DNA of 64,000 nt from Blastocatellia bacterium (GCA_003168335.1 PMSM01000002.1:1-64000), one strand, 5' to 3'. Positions 1 to 12,241 are shown, numbered from the stretch's first letter. The notes: a model not told the origin generated them from the letters alone. Made by a program: numbers and translations.

Positions 1-3000
1 GGGAGGCAAACTCGATCTTCTTTTGATGGGCCCGCTCGGCGAGTATTTCGATCGTGTCCTCGACGGCGTTGTTCAGCAGGAAGTCAAGCGTCTCGAATTG
101 AAGTTTGCCGGCCTCCATCTTCGAGAAGTCCAGAATGTCGTTGATGATCGTCAAGAGCGCTTCGCCACTGGCGCGAATCGTCTCGGCACAGTCGAGTTGC
201 TCTTCATCGAGGTCCGTGTCCAGTAAGAGCCCGGTCATGCCGATCACGCCGTTCATCGGTGTCCGAATCTCGTGACTCATGTTGGCCAGGAATTCTGATT
301 TAAGCCGCACTGATTCCAACGCCACGTCGCGTGCCAGTTTTAGTTCGGTTTCGACCTGTTTCCTTTCGGTGATATCGCGGCCAATGCCCTGAATGCCGAC
401 TGGCTTGCCGTTTTCGTAGATCGCTCGCGAACTGACCTCTACCAGCAATGGCTCGCCGCCCTTCTTGAGCATCTCTAATTCGTAGACAGTTTCGTCACAG
501 CTGGTGAGCTTGCGCGCGGACATCTCTTGCACCAGTTTGAATGTGTCCGGTGAGACGACCTGAGAGAAGTTGAGATGGAGAGCTTCTTCACGGGTATAGC
601 CCGTCATTCGTTCGCCGCTCCTGTTCAGTGAAGTGAAATTGCCGTTAAGATCGGCCGTGTAAATTACGTCACTGGCATTTTCGAAGAGGTCGCGAAAACG
701 CTGTTCGCTCTGTATCAAATCATCTTCGATTTGCTTCTGCTCAGTGATGTCCTGATCGGTGCCCGTGATTTTCACCACTTGACCAAGTTCGTCACATAGA
801 ATCCTGCCATTGGCGCGGAGGACCCGCACGGCGCCGTCAGGGCGAATGATGCGGTAGTCATAGCTGGCGATCTTCTTTGATCGCTGCGACCTTTCATTAA
901 TTGTTTTTATGATGTGCCGGTCGTCTGGATGCACCAGCGCCATAAATTCTTCAAAAGATGGTCCGAACTCGCGCTGGTCGAGACCAAAGATTTGCCATTC
1001 CTCGTGCGACCACTTCACTTCTCCCGAAGCGGCATCATGTTCCCAACTGCCAAGATGAGCGATTCGCTGTGCTTCAGACATCAACTTTTCATTCGTCTTA
1101 AGTGCAGCCTCGATTCGCTTGCGCTCGCCGATGTCCGAGAACACACCGTCGGCATACAACACACCGCCTTTCTCGTAGGGCTCTCTGGCCCTGTCGTGCA
1201 GCCAAATCCAGGCACCGTCTTTCCGCTGAATTCGAAATTCGACATCGTAGGGTTTTCTTTCCGTGAACAGCGAACGATAGCCTTCTAAGACCTGCGCCAC
1301 GTCATCGGGGTGAATTCTTCCGATCCAGCTTTGTCTATCATCGCTGAGAAGTTCAGCCGGGGTGAACCCATAAACCGATTCAACGTTAGCGCTGATAAAG
1401 ACTGTGTTGCCTTTTTCGTCTGTCGTCCATGTGACATCCGGAATATTCTCTAACAGGGAGCGATATTTTTCTTCACTCTGACGAACCGTCTTCTCCAGTT
1501 GCTTGCGCTCGCCGATGTCTTGCATGGTTGCGCGAATCCCAATGATCTGCCCACTCGGGTCGTTGAGCATCTGGTCGTCAAGCTGAACGTCCAGCAGCGT
1601 TCCGTCCTTCCGCCGAAAGGAGCGCTCGATACTGCCAAGTGCTTTTGTCCCCGAAAGCTTTTCCGCGAAGGTCTGGTGCGCATTCTCGGCCTCTTCAATG
1701 AAATCCCAAACGTGGTGTCCAATCATCTCTGCTTCGGAATAGCCGAGCATCAATAGTTCCGTCGTGTTGACACAGGTGATCCGTCCCTCAATATCCAATT
1801 CGTGGTAACCAACTGGAGCATCGTAGAAGAGGTCGCGAAAGCGTTGTTCACTTTCGATCAAAGCCTGCTCAGCTCGCTTGCGCTCAGTAATGTCCTGGGT
1901 CGTTCCCCAAATCCTGGTGACGCGACCCGTCGCATCGGCAATCGCCTTGCAATTCACTTGGAGCGTCCTTACAGCGCCATCCGGCCGGGTTACGCGGTAA
2001 TCGAACTCCGGGAACTCACCACCGCCCAAAACCTGTTTAATGGACCTCATCACCAACTTTCGGTCGTCCGGATGGATATAGCCAAAATAATCCTTGAAGG
2101 TCACTTCAAGCTGTTGTGGCGGCAGGCCGAAAATCCGGTAAAGCTCCTCTGACCAGTGCAACTCTTTGTTGACGTTGTCCCACTCCCAACTTCCGACATG
2201 AGCAATCTGCTGCGCGGCAGTGAGTTGCATCTCATTCGTTTTGAGTTCTATTTCGATCTGCTTGCGCTCGATCGCCAGGCCAAGCTGGTCTGCGACTGAG
2301 GCGAGCAGCTCAAGGTCTTGCTGACTATAGGCGTCTTTGTCTTCATAGTGCTGGACGACAAGCACCCCAATAATGTCGGTAGATGTTCGCAGCGGTACGC
2401 CTAACCAGGCAGCTGGAAGCGTTCCTACCAATTCGATTTCGCCTTTTAACACCAGCTCCTGGATAAGCTCAGGAGTCAGAAGCATCGAACGCCCGCTGCG
2501 CAAGACAAAAGCGGTAAGCCCCTTGCCAAGTCTCTGAGATGAGGCAACCGTATCAAATTCGTCTTTACAGAAAGGGATGTGGACCAGGTCTGATGTCTTA
2601 TTGTAAAGCGCAACAAAGCAATTTTCTGCGGAAAGAAGTTTGCTGATTGACTGGTGGGCGAGCGTAAATAATTCATCCAGATTAGAGGTCGTGATGACGC
2701 CCTGGACTATTTCAGTTATAGCTTGTCGTTCCGCTTCAGCCCGCCTGCGTTCGGTGATGTCATTGGCGAGAATAAGTTCAGCTCGCCGATCATCAAACAC
2801 CAACAAATGAGAAGTGATTTCTACCTCAATGATAGTGCCGTCTTTTTTGAGGTGTCTCCACCTGCCCGCCACATCAACTCCCCTGGACCCCCTGGCGATG
2901 GAATCGTAAAGAGCGGGTAGGTCTTCAGCCGGACGAATGTCTTTAATCGTCATGGCGAGGAAGTCTTCCTGTGAATAGCCGTAGTGCTGCACGGCTGACT

Positions 3001-5398
3001 CGTTAACCGCGAGGAAGGCGAGCGTTTCCAGATCGTAAACCCACATTGGTTGCGGGTTGCTTTCAAAAAGGAGGCGGTATCTCTCTTCACTCTCTCGCAG
3101 TGCCTCCTCTGCCCGCTTGCGCTCGGTGATGTCGCGGGCCATGCCTTGCACACCGGTGGGCCGGGTACCTTCATAGGTCAGACGAGAGTTGATCTCGAGC
3201 ACGACTCGATGACCGTCTTTGTGGATCATCTCAAGTTCATAAACGGACGGTGCCATCTCGGTGCCCTTGAGGGCCACCATGTTCCTGGCCATGGTCAGAT
3301 ACTCAGGCGCGATTACCTGAGAGACGTTCATTTTGAGGGACTCATCGTGTGTGTAGCCGGCGATCTTTTCGCAGGCCTTATTAACTGAAGTGTAGTTACC
3401 CTCGAGGTCGTGGGTGTAGATAATGTCATTGGCGTTTTCAAACAGGTCCCGGTATTTCTCTTCGCTTTCACGCAGGGAAGCTTCCGCCCGCTTGCGCTCA
3501 CTGATATCGCTGCCAATTCCCAGATAGCCCGTGAGTTGACCGCCTTGATCATGCAGGGCCGTGACTGAAACCATGACGGGGAGGCGACTGCCGTCCTTGC
3601 GAATGTATGTCCATTCATCTTCGGCCTGTTTACCAATCCGGGCCTTCTCTACGAAGACCTCAATGCCAGGTTCGATTCTTCTTCCCAGCTCTTCGCTCAT
3701 CAACGCCGCTCGTTGTTCCAATTCCAGGGGGTCGTGAAAAAGAGCCGGACTGAGTTTGCCGATTACTTCCTCAGCGCTGTATCCAAGCATCCGCTCGGCA
3801 GCTTTGTTGAAGGTGCGAATCGTACCGTCCAAATCCGCGGAAATGATTGTGTAGTTGGCGCTGTCCAGAATGGTGCGCATCAGCGTGCTTAGATCGCCGA
3901 GGGCCTTGCTGGCTTGCTCAGCCCGCCGAGCATTTCGGCGCGCGTTCTGCGCCAAACGAACTGACCCTGAAAGCATGAGCGCCGAAAGCAAACCGACTAT
4001 CAAGGTGGCGATCGGAACGTTCGAGCCAAATTGCGATACCGTTGTAGCCTTTGGCCAAACCCATATCTGCCAGGTAGTGCCCGGAAACTCTACCTCGGTC
4101 TTTTGTTTCGTTTGTTGGCTGCGCTGGCCCCCAATATCGCCGCCATAAATCTGCGTCTTACCATCGAGCACTGCGACCGCATAGTCATGCCCCAGGTTTA
4201 CTTCAGCCGCAGCTTCATCAACGAATTCCTGCACAGTCTGCGCGCCGATGATGAAACCGCTCACCCGTCCGCTCTCAAAGACAGGTACATAGAGGTAGAA
4301 AGCCCTGCCTTTCTGTCCGAGATCAATCGCGGGTGTGACCCTCGCTATGTCCTGGTCACTAAAGGACACCGGAAGCGAGTTTTCAAGGTCAAAGACGGTA
4401 TCTAAGTCGACCCGGAATTGATCCCCGGGGAGTTGCGCAGTCCAGCGTTCTTTGCGGGAGGAGTCTGACCAGCAGAGAGCGACCAAACCGGGAAAATCCT
4501 TGAGGTTGAGCCTGGCACTCGCTTCCCAGCTTTCCTCACTCGGTTTTCCATTCTGCTCCCAACGTTCGGCCATGCGGTGCAATGCCTGCACCCGAATTTG
4601 AATATGTCCGGCTATCTCGCTGCGCAGGTTTGCAGCCTCTGTCTTAACGAGAAGTTCGCTCTGGGCCCGCTGCTGTACTATCAACGCCTGCCACATACAG
4701 AGGGTAATGGTGACGACAACCAGTCCGACCAGAATCGGCAGCCAGTACGAGTCTTTGCTTCGTTGTCTGGGGCCTTGATCGCGCCAGGCGAGTGTCAAAA
4801 GGCTTGCTCCAATTAAGGCAGTTCCGAGCGCCGTGTGAATTGCCATGCGTGCGAGGTCGCCCCACACGTACACGCTCGCAACTCCGGTGAAATAGCCGGC
4901 GAAAGCCACGATTCCCTGAACTGTGCAGGCCGCTCCCAGGACGCCAACTATCCGAGGGCGGAAGCGAAATCTTCTCGATGCGCCGAGCAAGCTTATCCCC
5001 AAGCCTGCCGCGAAAAAGAATGCGGCGGTAGTGACCGCCATGCGTCCTGGGTACGCGTTGGCGACATTTATGTAGGACTTCATCAACACTTGATCGATAC
5101 CCACGTCAACGCCGAATCGATATTCAACGAGCGTTAACAGGCCCATGCTGGAAGCTAAGACGCCGCCAAGAGTGGCCCAACGCGGCCGACCAAGAGAGAG
5201 CGCGATGATTGCTGTGCCGCAGAGAATAAAGCCGAGAGCCGAGTTGTAGACCATCGCTACAAAGTTCGGCCGTACGTGAATGAGTACCTCGTTGTGTGTA
5301 TGCCAACCAACGACAACCAGCAGTCCCAGCGCAGTGGCGAGTGATCCGGCTGTGACTGCGAACAGTTTGAGCAACCGAGATGTCGTGTATGTGTTCAT
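1..5398 (-). CDS. Giant membrane-bound multi-PAS sensor histidine kinase (3' end outside window)
   Basis: The minus strand is open from an ATG at 5398 to the window edge, about 1,799 codons with no stop, so the C-terminus is missing. By hand translation the N-terminus (about residues 1-235) has several hydrophobic segments. A CHASE-like extracytoplasmic region and another membrane segment follow, ending near residue 470. Then come three PAS domains, one GAF, and five more PAS domains, most ending in the usual DITERK-type linker. The HisKA domain has the phospho-acceptor His near residue 1709 in the motif NMSHEIRTP. The ATPase domain, and any receiver, lie beyond position 1. It should be an inner-membrane sensor that autophosphorylates. 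There is no clear Shine-Dalgarno site, and the frame stays open upstream without another ATG. It is divergent from the next kinase. Confidence is high for the family; the ligand is unknown. Confidence 0.9.
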   Translation of the reverse strand, partial: MNTYTTSRLLKLFAVTAGSLATALGLLVVVGWHTHNEVLIHVRPNFVAMVYNSALGFILCGTAIIALSLGRPRWATLGGVLASSMGLLTLVEYRFGVDVGIDQVLMKSYINVANAYPGRMAVTTAAFFFAAGLGISLLGASRRFRFRPRIVGVLGAACTVQGIVAFAGYFTGVASVYVWGDLARMAIHTALGTALIGASLLTLAWRDQGPRQRSKDSYWLPILVGLVVVTITLCMWQALIVQQRAQSELLVKTEAANLRSEIAGHIQIRVQALHRMAERWEQNGKPSEESWEASARLNLKDFPGLVALCWSDSSRKERWTAQLPGDQFRVDLDTVFDLENSLPVSFSDQDIARVTPAIDLGQKGRAFYLYVPVFESGRVSGFIIGAQTVQEFVDEAAAEVNLGHDYAVAVLDGKTQIYGGDIGGQRSQQTKQKTEVEFPGTTWQIWVWPKATTVSQFGSNVPIATLIVGLLSALMLSGSVRLAQNARRNARRAEQASKALGDLSTLMRTILDSANYTIISADLDGTIRTFNKAAERMLGYSAEEVIGKLSPALFHDPLELEQRAALMSEELGRRIEPGIEVFVEKARIGKQAEDEWTYIRKDGSRLPVMVSVTALHDQGGQLTGYLGIGSDISERKRAEASLRESEEKYRDLFENANDIIYTHDLEGNYTSVNKACEKIAGYTHDESLKMNVSQVIAPEYLTMARNMVALKGTEMAPSVYELEMIHKDGHRVVLEINSRLTYEGTRPTGVQGMARDITERKRAEEALRESEERYRLLFESNPQPMWVYDLETLAFLAVNESAVQHYGYSQEDFLAMTIKDIRPAEDLPALYDSIARGSRGVDVAGRWRHLKKDGTIIEVEITSHLLVFDDRRAELILANDITERRRAEAERQAITEIVQGVITTSNLDELFTLAHQSISKLLSAENCFVALYNKTSDLVHIPFCKDEFDTVASSQRLGKGLTAFVLRSGRSMLLTPELIQELVLKGEIELVGTLPAAWLGVPLRTSTDIIGVLVVQHYEDKDAYSQQDLELLASVADQLGLAIERKQIEIELKTNEMQLTAAQQIAHVGSWEWDNVNKELHWSEELYRIFGLPPQQLEVTFKDYFGYIHPDDRKLVMRSIKQVLGGGEFPEFDYRVTRPDGAVRTLQVNCKAIADATGRVTRIWGTTQDITERKRAEQALIESEQRFRDLFYDAPVGYHELDIEGRITCVNTTELLMLGYSEAEMIGHHVWDFIEEAENAHQTFAEKLSGTKALGSIERSFRRKDGTLLDVQLDDQMLNDPSGQIIGIRATMQDIGERKQLEKTVRQSEEKYRSLLENIPDVTWTTDEKGNTVFISANVESVYGFTPAELLSDDRQSWIGRIHPDDVAQVLEGYRSLFTERKPYDVEFRIQRKDGAWIWLHDRAREPYEKGGVLYADGVFSDIGERKRIEAALKTNEKLMSEAQRIAHLGSWEHDAASGEVKWSHEEWQIFGLDQREFGPSFEEFMALVHPDDRHIIKTINERSQRSKKIASYDYRIIRPDGAVRVLRANGRILCDELGQVVKITGTDQDITEQKQIEDDLIQSEQRFRDLFENASDVIYTADLNGNFTSLNRSGERMTGYTREEALHLNFSQVVSPDTFKLVQEMSARKLTSCDETVYELEMLKKGGEPLLVEVSSRAIYENGKPVGIQGIGRDITERKQVETELKLARDVALESVRLKSEFLANMSHEIRTPMNGVIGMTGLLLDTDLDEEQLDCAETIRASGEALLTIINDILDFSKMEAGKLQFETLDFLLNNAVEDTIEILAERAHQKKIEFAS

Positions 5399-5965
5399 CG
5401 CTGATTCAAACTGGCGCCGGGAAGGAACTTCTGTGCCAGGATTTCTTCCGGGAAGAATTTGGTGGAGTAACCGACAACGAGAGTCGGGCAATTTGCCGCG
5501 GCATATCAGACCAATGCACAGCAGAAGTGCTGCATACTGCACCACCTTGCCGCGTGAGGGGCAAGGTCTAACACCATCCGCACCTTCTATGCCAAACATC
5601 CGATTGAAGAACGCGGTCGACATCGCCCCAACCTCACGAGTGTCGAACTGCCCCATCAAACGTGCGCCAACCCATCGGATCGCAATCTCTGGTCAGATTT
5701 CAGATGAGAAGGGTTGCGCCAGCCGAACGGGCGGATTAGAATCGCCCGCAAGACAAGAGGTCCCCCGGTGTTCATGCGTAGTTCGGACACCTCCGCCCCG
5801 ACTTGCTGTGTTCCCTGGCGCCACCGCCGAACCTCTCGCCTTTTGCTAAGCGATTTTTTGCGGATCTGCTAAGAGGTGCTGGCTTCTCTCGCTCCGCTTT
5901 TCCTGGGGCGGCGGCCACCAATTAGCCGTTTCTTTCAATTGGTATTTCTACGCACAGGGCGAGTT
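5399..5965. other. Divergent intergenic region between two giant kinases
   Basis: About 570 bases separate the two kinase starts, so the promoters of both genes should lie here. I see no convincing gene, terminator or dispersed palindrome. Open frames across it have no ribosome site or protein-like composition. An in-frame GTG at 5876 would lengthen the downstream kinase by 30 residues that resemble no domain. Confidence 0.5.
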
Positions 5966-8900
5966 ATGAAAGACAGCAACAATGAAAACGGAGCACGTGT
6001 CCCTGACGTCCCGTCGCCGGCGGAAAACGACGACCCGAACGGGCGCTTGAGCATTGAAGAAAGAGACCAGTTGCTTTGTCGCGAACAGGAGGCCCGGCTT
6101 GAAGCTGAAGTGATGCGGGACGCCAACCTGGCGCTAACGCAGGACCTCAGCCTGGAAAGAATACTTGAAACGCTGCTCAACTACCTGCGAAAGCTTGTTC
6201 CTTTTGACTCTGCCAACGTGATGTTGGTGGCAGGCGATTCATGCTTCGTCACCAGCGCAATCAAGGGCTATGAAGATTTCCTCGATGATATAAGCCTGGC
6301 GAAAGGGAACAGCTATAGCCTGAAGACGAACGCTCTGCTTAGGCAGATATGTGAGACGAAACAGAGCCTGCTCATTTCAGACACAAAGGACGAGCCTTGC
6401 TGGCAGTCTGCCCCTGGGAGTGCGCACGTCCGCAATTGGATCGGCGTCCCGCTGTTTGCGCACGACGAGATAATGGGACTCTATTCGCTGGACAAGGCCC
6501 AGCCCGGTTTCTTCACCGCTGCACACGTGAGAAAAGCTGAGTCGCTCGCGGCGCAGGCAGCTACGGCGATCCGAAATGCGCAGTTGTTCGGGCGGGTCGA
6601 AAGATACGCTGCCGAGTTGGAGCAACTAGTGGCTGAGCGCAAGCGGACCGAGGGTGAATTAAGAAAACAAAAGGAAATCCTGCAGACGATATTTGACCAC
6701 ATTCCCATAATGATAAGTTTCGTCGATTCTGAGCTTCGCTTCCGATTGGTCAATCGCGAATGGGAACGAGAATTGGGCTGGTCTCTCCATGAACTAAAGA
6801 ACCCCGATGTGGATATCTGGTCAGAGTTCTATCCCGATCCGGAAGATCGCGAAAAGATGAAAGAGTTTATTCGGGAACCGAGAGGTGAGTGGGCTGACTT
6901 TAAGATTAGAACAAGGGATGGGCGGACGATAGATACGACTTGGGCCAGGATCCAGTTGTCCGACGGTTCGAGTATCGGCATTGGGAAAGACATTACCGAG
7001 CACAAGCGCGCTGAAGAAGCCCGACGTGAAGCGGAACAGAAGTACCGCGACATTTTTGAAAACGCGGACGAGGGTATCTTTCAATCAACGCCAGAAGGCC
7101 GTTACGTTGTGGCCAATCCTGCCCTGGCTCGCATGTGTGGCTTTGCGTCCCCGGAAGAACTGATCAGTAGTCTCAAGGATATTTCGCGAGAGGTATATGT
7201 TGACCCGGCCCGGCGCGAAGAATTCAAGAGCTTGCTTGAGGAACACGGAATTGTGCGCGGCTTTGAACACCAGGCCTTTCGCAAAGATGGCAGCAAGATC
7301 TGGATCTCAGTGAATGCCCGTGCCGTGCGTGACGAGGGCGGCGCAATTCGTTACTACGAGGGAACTGCTCAGGACATAAACGAACGCAAGCGAGCGGAAG
7401 CCCGGAGCGCGGCGTTTGCCACGTTGGCGCGGAAACTCAGTGGCGCCAGAGCGCCGCTCGAGGCAGCGCAAATCATTGTCGATACTGCCGACGAGTTGTT
7501 TGGTTGGGATTCGTGCACTTTCGATCTGTATGATCCTGACAAAGACCTCATTCACGCCATTTTGATCATCGACGCAATCGACGGCTTGCGCACAGATGTG
7601 CCGCCTGCTCTGGGGAGGAGACCCCCGACGGCGAAAGGTCGCTATGTTATCGAACGGGGAGCCAGATTAACCCTGCGAGAAGCGCCCTACAAATTTGACG
7701 ATGACTCGCTTCGCTTCGGTGACCGGAACCGGCCATCAGCGTCAATCATGAGCGCTCCAATACGGCATGCTGCTGAGGTGATAGGAATTTTCTCCATCCA
7801 GAGTTACGAGCCTCAATTTTACGACCATGATGCGTTGAGCGATCTTGAGGCGCTTGCCGACCATTGCGGCGCAGCCTTGAATCGCATTCGGGCCGAACAA
7901 TCACTCTATGAAAGCGAAGAGCGGTTTCGGCAATTATCCGAAGCCCCGTTTGAAGCGATTATCCTTCACGACCAGGGCACGATTTTGGAAGTGAATCAAT
8001 CCTTCTGTCGGATGTACGGCTATGAGCGCGCTGAAGTGATCGGCAAGTCTGTCCTTGACCTGACGCCGCCCGAGTTCCGTGAACTGCTTCTGCAAAAGGT
8101 GCGGTCAGGAGGTGCAGGTTCTTATGATGGTCTCGCGTTACGTAAGGATGGCACGATCTTCAGGGCGGAATTGGCGGGGAAACCGATTTATTATCAGGGT
8201 CGCACTGTCCGCGTCGCGGCAATCCGTGACATCACCGAACAAAAACGGAACGAGCGGCGGCAGGCTGCGCAGTACGCCATCACGCGGGTGCTGGCTGAGT
8301 CGGCCACGCTCGCCGAAGCCACACCACAACTACTAAAGGTCATCTGCGAGAGTCTGCGGTGGAACATGGGTGAATTCTGGCGCGTATCCGACAGCACAGG
8401 CCTCCTTCGCTGTGTCGAAACATGGCATGTGCCTGGGCTTGATGCAACCTCATTCATTGAAGCTTCTCGCCAAACTGAGTTAGGCCCAGGCGCTGGCTTG
8501 CCCGGTCGCGTCTGGCAAAGTGGCCAGCCTGCGTGGATACCCGATGTAACCACGGATCCGACCTTTAGGCGCGCGGCGATAGCCGCAAAAGTTGGGCTAC
8601 ATGCCGCATTGGCTTTCCCGATTTTGCTGGGCAGTCAAACCCTGGGCGCCATGCTGTTCCTCAGCCGCAGGGTCCGTGACGTTGATGAAGACTTGCTCGA
8701 GACAATGTCGGCCATCGGTAGCCAGATCGGTCAGTTCACTGAACGCAAGCGGGCGGAGGGGTTGCTGCGCGAAAGCGAAGAGCGCTATCGCGACCTGGTT
8801 GAAAATAGCCGGGAGTTCATTTGTACGCACGACCTGGATGGATTGATCCTATCGGCAAACCGGGCGGCTTCGGAGGTGTTGGGCTACGATCTGAAAGATT

Positions 8901-11302
8901 ATTGCGGAGAGAAAAACTACCGCGACCTCTTGGTTCCTGAAGTCCGCGATCAATTTGACGATTATCTGGCCCGCCTCCGCCGAGATGGCGTCGCCAGCGG
9001 CCTCAACCTGGTGCAAACCAGTTCCGGTGAACGCCGCATATTGGAATATCACAACACCCTGCGCACCGAAGGGGTCGCCACCCCTGTCGTGCGAGGTATG
9101 GCGCGCGACGTCACGGAACAGAGGCGCGCCGAGAAAACCATGTCGGATCTCCGTCGTGAACTTGAACTGACGATGAGTTCGATGGAGGAAGGCGTCCACC
9201 GCGTGGACATGCAAGGGAACATTGCCTTTGAAAATCCAGCCGCAGCCCGCATGCTGGGCTGGGAAGTTGCCGAGTTGTTGGGTAGGCCCGCGCACCTGAC
9301 GATGCACCACACGAGGCCGGATGGAACGACTTATCCGAAGGAGGAGTGTCCTATCTATGCCACGTCGTGCGATGGCATTTCCCGCCATGCGGCTGACGAA
9401 GTGTTTTGGCGGCAGGATGGGACGAGCTTCCCGGTGGAATACAAGACCGCTCCGATGCGGAATGATCGAAATGAGATTGTCGCCATAGTAGTTACTTTCA
9501 GCGATATTACGGAACGCAAACGCGCGGAGGAGTCGCTGCAACTGTTTCGCACCCTGATTGATCAGTCCGGCGACGCCATCGAGGTAATCGATCAGACTAC
9601 GTTTCGCTTCATCGACTGCAACGAAAGTGCCTATCGGTCTCTTGGCTACAGTCGTGAAGAGTTTCTTTCTCTTACCATATTCGACATCGATTCTTCGATC
9701 GACCGTTCGATAATCGCGCGGCTTGACGAGGAGATGGAAGAACCAGGCTTCGAGACTCTAGAAAGTCTTCATCTGCGCAAGGATGGGACGACCTTCCCCG
9801 TCGAGATTAACGTAAAGCTAGTAAGACTTGAGAGGGACTATCGTCTTGCGGTGGTGCGGGACATTACCGGCCGCAAACGCGCGGAAGCAGCCCTGAGAGA
9901 GCGTGAAGCCAAGCTCAGCGCCATCTACAGTGCGGCGCCGGTCGGCATCGGCGTGGACGTGAACCGTGTCATCCAAGAGGTCAACGACACGATGTGCAGC
10001 ATCACCGGATACTCGCGCGAGGAACTTATTGGACAGAACTCGCGCTTCCTCTTCCTGACCCAGGAAGACTATGAGAGTGTTGGGCGCGAGAAGAACCGCA
10101 TGACCGCGGAACGCCTTCCCAAATCCATATTGGCCCGCTTGAAGCGGAAGGACGGCCGCATCATTGACGTCCTCTTGAATGCGGTGCCGCTCGACGCCGC
10201 GGATCTCTCTCAAGGGGTCACCTTCACCGTGCTCGACATTACCGAACGCAAAGGCGTTGAAGAAGCTCTCCGCGAAAGTGAAGAGCGCTATCGCGAGTTG
10301 TTCGAAAATGCCAAGGACGCGATCTATGTTCACGATCTAAGTGGGCGATATACGTCGGTAAATCGTGCCGCCGAAAAGTTATCTGGTTTCACCAGGGAAG
10401 AGATCCTGGGAAAGCACTTCTCGAATTTTGTGTGGCCACGCGATTTGAAGCAGGTGCGCGTAAACCTTTGTCGGAAGTTGGATGAAGAGAACGAAACAAT
10501 CTATGACGTTGATTTGGTGACCCGCACCGGGCAGCGCGTGCCCGTCGAAGTCAGCAGCCGTTTGGTCTATGAAAACGGTGTGGCCGTCGGCGTCCAGGGC
10601 GTGGCCCGCGACATCACCGATCGCAAGCGGGCGCAGGATGCGTTGCGTATTTACTCGCAGCGGCTGATTCAAGCCCAGGAAGCTGAAAGAGAAAAGATTG
10701 CCCGTGAGTTGCACGACCAGATTGGCCAGATCCTGACTGCCGTGAGAATTAACCTCCAGTCAATTCAGCGTTCCTACGGGACCGATGAAAACATTTCTCG
10801 TTTTGACGAAAGCATCGGCATTGTCGATGAAGCGCTCGGCCGGGTGCGCGAGCTTTCGATCGAGTTGCGTCCATCCCTGCTCGACGATCTGGGCCTGACC
10901 GCGGCCCTCCGCTGGTATGTGGATCGTTTTGCTCAGCGAACCGGAATCATCGCGGAGATGCTGAACGGCTTTGAGGAAGGTGGTGGCCGCCTGCCAGGTG
11001 AACTTGAGACCGTGTGTTTCAGAATTGCTCAGGAGGCGTTAACCAACGTGGCCCGGCACGCCCAAGCGGGCAGCGTGTCAGTGCAGCTTGAGCGTTCGCG
11101 GGACAGAATGCTGCTCACTATCATCGACGACGGAGTCGGCTTTGACGTCGACAAACTGAAAAAGAGCGCGTCGGCTGCTACCGCGCTCGGATTGCGCGGC
11201 ATGGAAGAGCGTGCGCTCGCGGTTGGAGGGTACATCAAAATTGACTCTGGTTTGGAACGCGGGACGCAAATCCGCGCGACTTTCCCGCTCAAGCGAAAGT
11301 AG
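5966..11302 (+). CDS. Giant cytoplasmic PAS/GAF sensor kinase, NarL-type (HisKA_3)
   Basis: This is a 1,778-residue protein. Domains in order, with rough residues: GAF (60-200), PAS (235-350), PAS (357-474), GAF (482-640), PAS (650-760), GAF (766-926), then five PAS domains between 939 and 1552. A HisKA_3 dimerisation domain follows, with His1583 in the motif ARELHDQIG, and a C-terminal HATPase (1682-1778). No membrane segment is visible, so it is probably cytosolic. HisKA_3 kinases pair with LuxR/NarL-type regulators, and one starts 8 bases downstream, so the two form an obvious cognate operon. I chose the ATG at 5966 because it is preceded by AGGGCGAG. The alternative GTG at 5876 adds a non-domain tail. 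One PAS (357-474) closely resembles a PAS in the hybrid kinase at 14908. Confidence 0.93.
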   Translation: MKDSNNENGARVPDVPSPAENDDPNGRLSIEERDQLLCREQEARLEAEVMRDANLALTQDLSLERILETLLNYLRKLVPFDSANVMLVAGDSCFVTSAIKGYEDFLDDISLAKGNSYSLKTNALLRQICETKQSLLISDTKDEPCWQSAPGSAHVRNWIGVPLFAHDEIMGLYSLDKAQPGFFTAAHVRKAESLAAQAATAIRNAQLFGRVERYAAELEQLVAERKRTEGELRKQKEILQTIFDHIPIMISFVDSELRFRLVNREWERELGWSLHELKNPDVDIWSEFYPDPEDREKMKEFIREPRGEWADFKIRTRDGRTIDTTWARIQLSDGSSIGIGKDITEHKRAEEARREAEQKYRDIFENADEGIFQSTPEGRYVVANPALARMCGFASPEELISSLKDISREVYVDPARREEFKSLLEEHGIVRGFEHQAFRKDGSKIWISVNARAVRDEGGAIRYYEGTAQDINERKRAEARSAAFATLARKLSGARAPLEAAQIIVDTADELFGWDSCTFDLYDPDKDLIHAILIIDAIDGLRTDVPPALGRRPPTAKGRYVIERGARLTLREAPYKFDDDSLRFGDRNRPSASIMSAPIRHAAEVIGIFSIQSYEPQFYDHDALSDLEALADHCGAALNRIRAEQSLYESEERFRQLSEAPFEAIILHDQGTILEVNQSFCRMYGYERAEVIGKSVLDLTPPEFRELLLQKVRSGGAGSYDGLALRKDGTIFRAELAGKPIYYQGRTVRVAAIRDITEQKRNERRQAAQYAITRVLAESATLAEATPQLLKVICESLRWNMGEFWRVSDSTGLLRCVETWHVPGLDATSFIEASRQTELGPGAGLPGRVWQSGQPAWIPDVTTDPTFRRAAIAAKVGLHAALAFPILLGSQTLGAMLFLSRRVRDVDEDLLETMSAIGSQIGQFTERKRAEGLLRESEERYRDLVENSREFICTHDLDGLILSANRAASEVLGYDLKDYCGEKNYRDLLVPEVRDQFDDYLARLRRDGVASGLNLVQTSSGERRILEYHNTLRTEGVATPVVRGMARDVTEQRRAEKTMSDLRRELELTMSSMEEGVHRVDMQGNIAFENPAAARMLGWEVAELLGRPAHLTMHHTRPDGTTYPKEECPIYATSCDGISRHAADEVFWRQDGTSFPVEYKTAPMRNDRNEIVAIVVTFSDITERKRAEESLQLFRTLIDQSGDAIEVIDQTTFRFIDCNESAYRSLGYSREEFLSLTIFDIDSSIDRSIIARLDEEMEEPGFETLESLHLRKDGTTFPVEINVKLVRLERDYRLAVVRDITGRKRAEAALREREAKLSAIYSAAPVGIGVDVNRVIQEVNDTMCSITGYSREELIGQNSRFLFLTQEDYESVGREKNRMTAERLPKSILARLKRKDGRIIDVLLNAVPLDAADLSQGVTFTVLDITERKGVEEALRESEERYRELFENAKDAIYVHDLSGRYTSVNRAAEKLSGFTREEILGKHFSNFVWPRDLKQVRVNLCRKLDEENETIYDVDLVTRTGQRVPVEVSSRLVYENGVAVGVQGVARDITDRKRAQDALRIYSQRLIQAQEAEREKIARELHDQIGQILTAVRINLQSIQRSYGTDENISRFDESIGIVDEALGRVRELSIELRPSLLDDLGLTAALRWYVDRFAQRTGIIAEMLNGFEEGGGRLPGELETVCFRIAQEALTNVARHAQAGSVSVQLERSRDRMLLTIIDDGVGFDVDKLKKSASAATALGLRGMEERALAVGGYIKIDSGLERGTQIRATFPLKRK

Positions 11303-11310
11303 AAAACAGA

Positions 11311-11961
11311 GTGGATACAGTCCGAATATTGCTGGCTGACGATCACAAGCTGGTTCGCGCCGGCATTCGATCACTTCTGGAAAGACTGCCTGGCATCGAA
11401 GTAGTTGCCGAAGCCAGTGACGGACGTGAAGCCCTGCGCCTGATCGGGGAACATCGTCCGCAGATCGTGTTGATGGATATTGCCATGCCCGAGCTGAACG
11501 GACTGGAAGCCACCCGCCGCGCAGCCAAGGCTTTTCCGGATGTGTCCGTGATCATTCTGTCGATTTACTCTGATGAGGAGCACGTCTATCAATCACTGCT
11601 GGCCGGGGCGTCAGGCTATCTGCTGAAAGGCGCGGCCATCGAAGAGCTCGAGTTGGCAATTCGAGCGGTTGCTCAGCACGAGACATATCTGAGTCCGCCG
11701 ATCTCGAGGCCTGTGATCATGGAATATGTCCGACGCACCGGCGGGGATTCGCGCTCAGCCAAAAAACTTTCGCCACGCCAAACCGAAGTCCTACAGTTGA
11801 TCGCGGAAGGTAAATCGATGAAGCAAATCGCCCTCGGACTAAGTATCAGCGTCAAGACCGTCGAGTCGCACCGCGCCGCTTTGATGAACCGCATCGGCAT
11901 CCAGGACATCGCCGGTCTGGTTCGCTATGCCGTCAAGATTGGTCTCATTGATCTTACCTAA
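11311..11961 (+). CDS. NarL/FixJ-family response regulator, partner of the upstream kinase
   Basis: This 216-residue protein has an N-terminal receiver with phospho-acceptor Asp56 (motif VLMDIAMP), the acidic pair ADDH near residues 9-12 and Lys near 107. The C-terminal LuxR-type helix-turn-helix (about 150-210) reads LSPRQTEVLQLIAEG and SVKTVESHRA. It should bind DNA as a phosphorylated dimer. The GTG start lies 8 bases after the kinase stop, so the two genes are probably co-transcribed and translationally coupled. It is very similar throughout to the regulator at 12242, consistent with tandem duplication. I found no terminator after it. Targets cannot be told from sequence, but a palindrome 60 bases downstream is a candidate binding site. 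Confidence 0.93.
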   Translation: MDTVRILLADDHKLVRAGIRSLLERLPGIEVVAEASDGREALRLIGEHRPQIVLMDIAMPELNGLEATRRAAKAFPDVSVIILSIYSDEEHVYQSLLAGASGYLLKGAAIEELELAIRAVAQHETYLSPPISRPVIMEYVRRTGGDSRSAKKLSPRQTEVLQLIAEGKSMKQIALGLSISVKTVESHRAALMNRIGIQDIAGLVRYAVKIGLIDLT

Positions 11962-12020
11962 CGTCACAGAATAGTTACCTCGCTCCTCGTTTTCCGTTAA
12001 GTCATAACCGCGAAAGGATG

Positions 12021-12040
12021 TCAGGGTTTCCCTGATTGTG
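12021..12040. promoter_or_regulatory. Palindromic operator-like site ahead of the second NarL regulator
   Basis: The sequence TCAGGGTTTCCCTGATTGTG contains a perfect 6-base inverted repeat (TCAGGG/CCCTGA) with a TTT spacer, followed by TTGTG. A near match occurs at 13155-13175. LuxR-type regulators commonly bind short inverted repeats of this size, so it may be a site for one or both neighbouring regulators. That role is inferred. Confidence 0.45.
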
Positions 12041-12241
12041 TATTAAGGTAAAGTCGGATAGTGTTGCGTTTTCGAGCGCTGTCAGAGGTCTGGGATCAGG
12101 TTTGGGCGTTCCACTCTGAGGCGGGAGTAGAAGTTAACCGGATGACGCCATTTTTTTAGACGCACTGTTGCGAACTCACGTGAACCTCCAATCTCCTCTG
12201 GTTGTTCCACTCACGATCCCTACGGGATTGTCAGGATTGGA

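Noticed and set aside
5280-5849. 189-codon plus-strand open frame across the divergent kinase gap
   Set aside because: It overlaps the start of the first kinase in antisense and has no domain, signal peptide or ribosome site.
8849-9541. 230-codon minus-strand open frame
   Set aside because: It is antisense to the PAS region of the giant kinase, whose domains are continuous there. No motifs or ribosome site.
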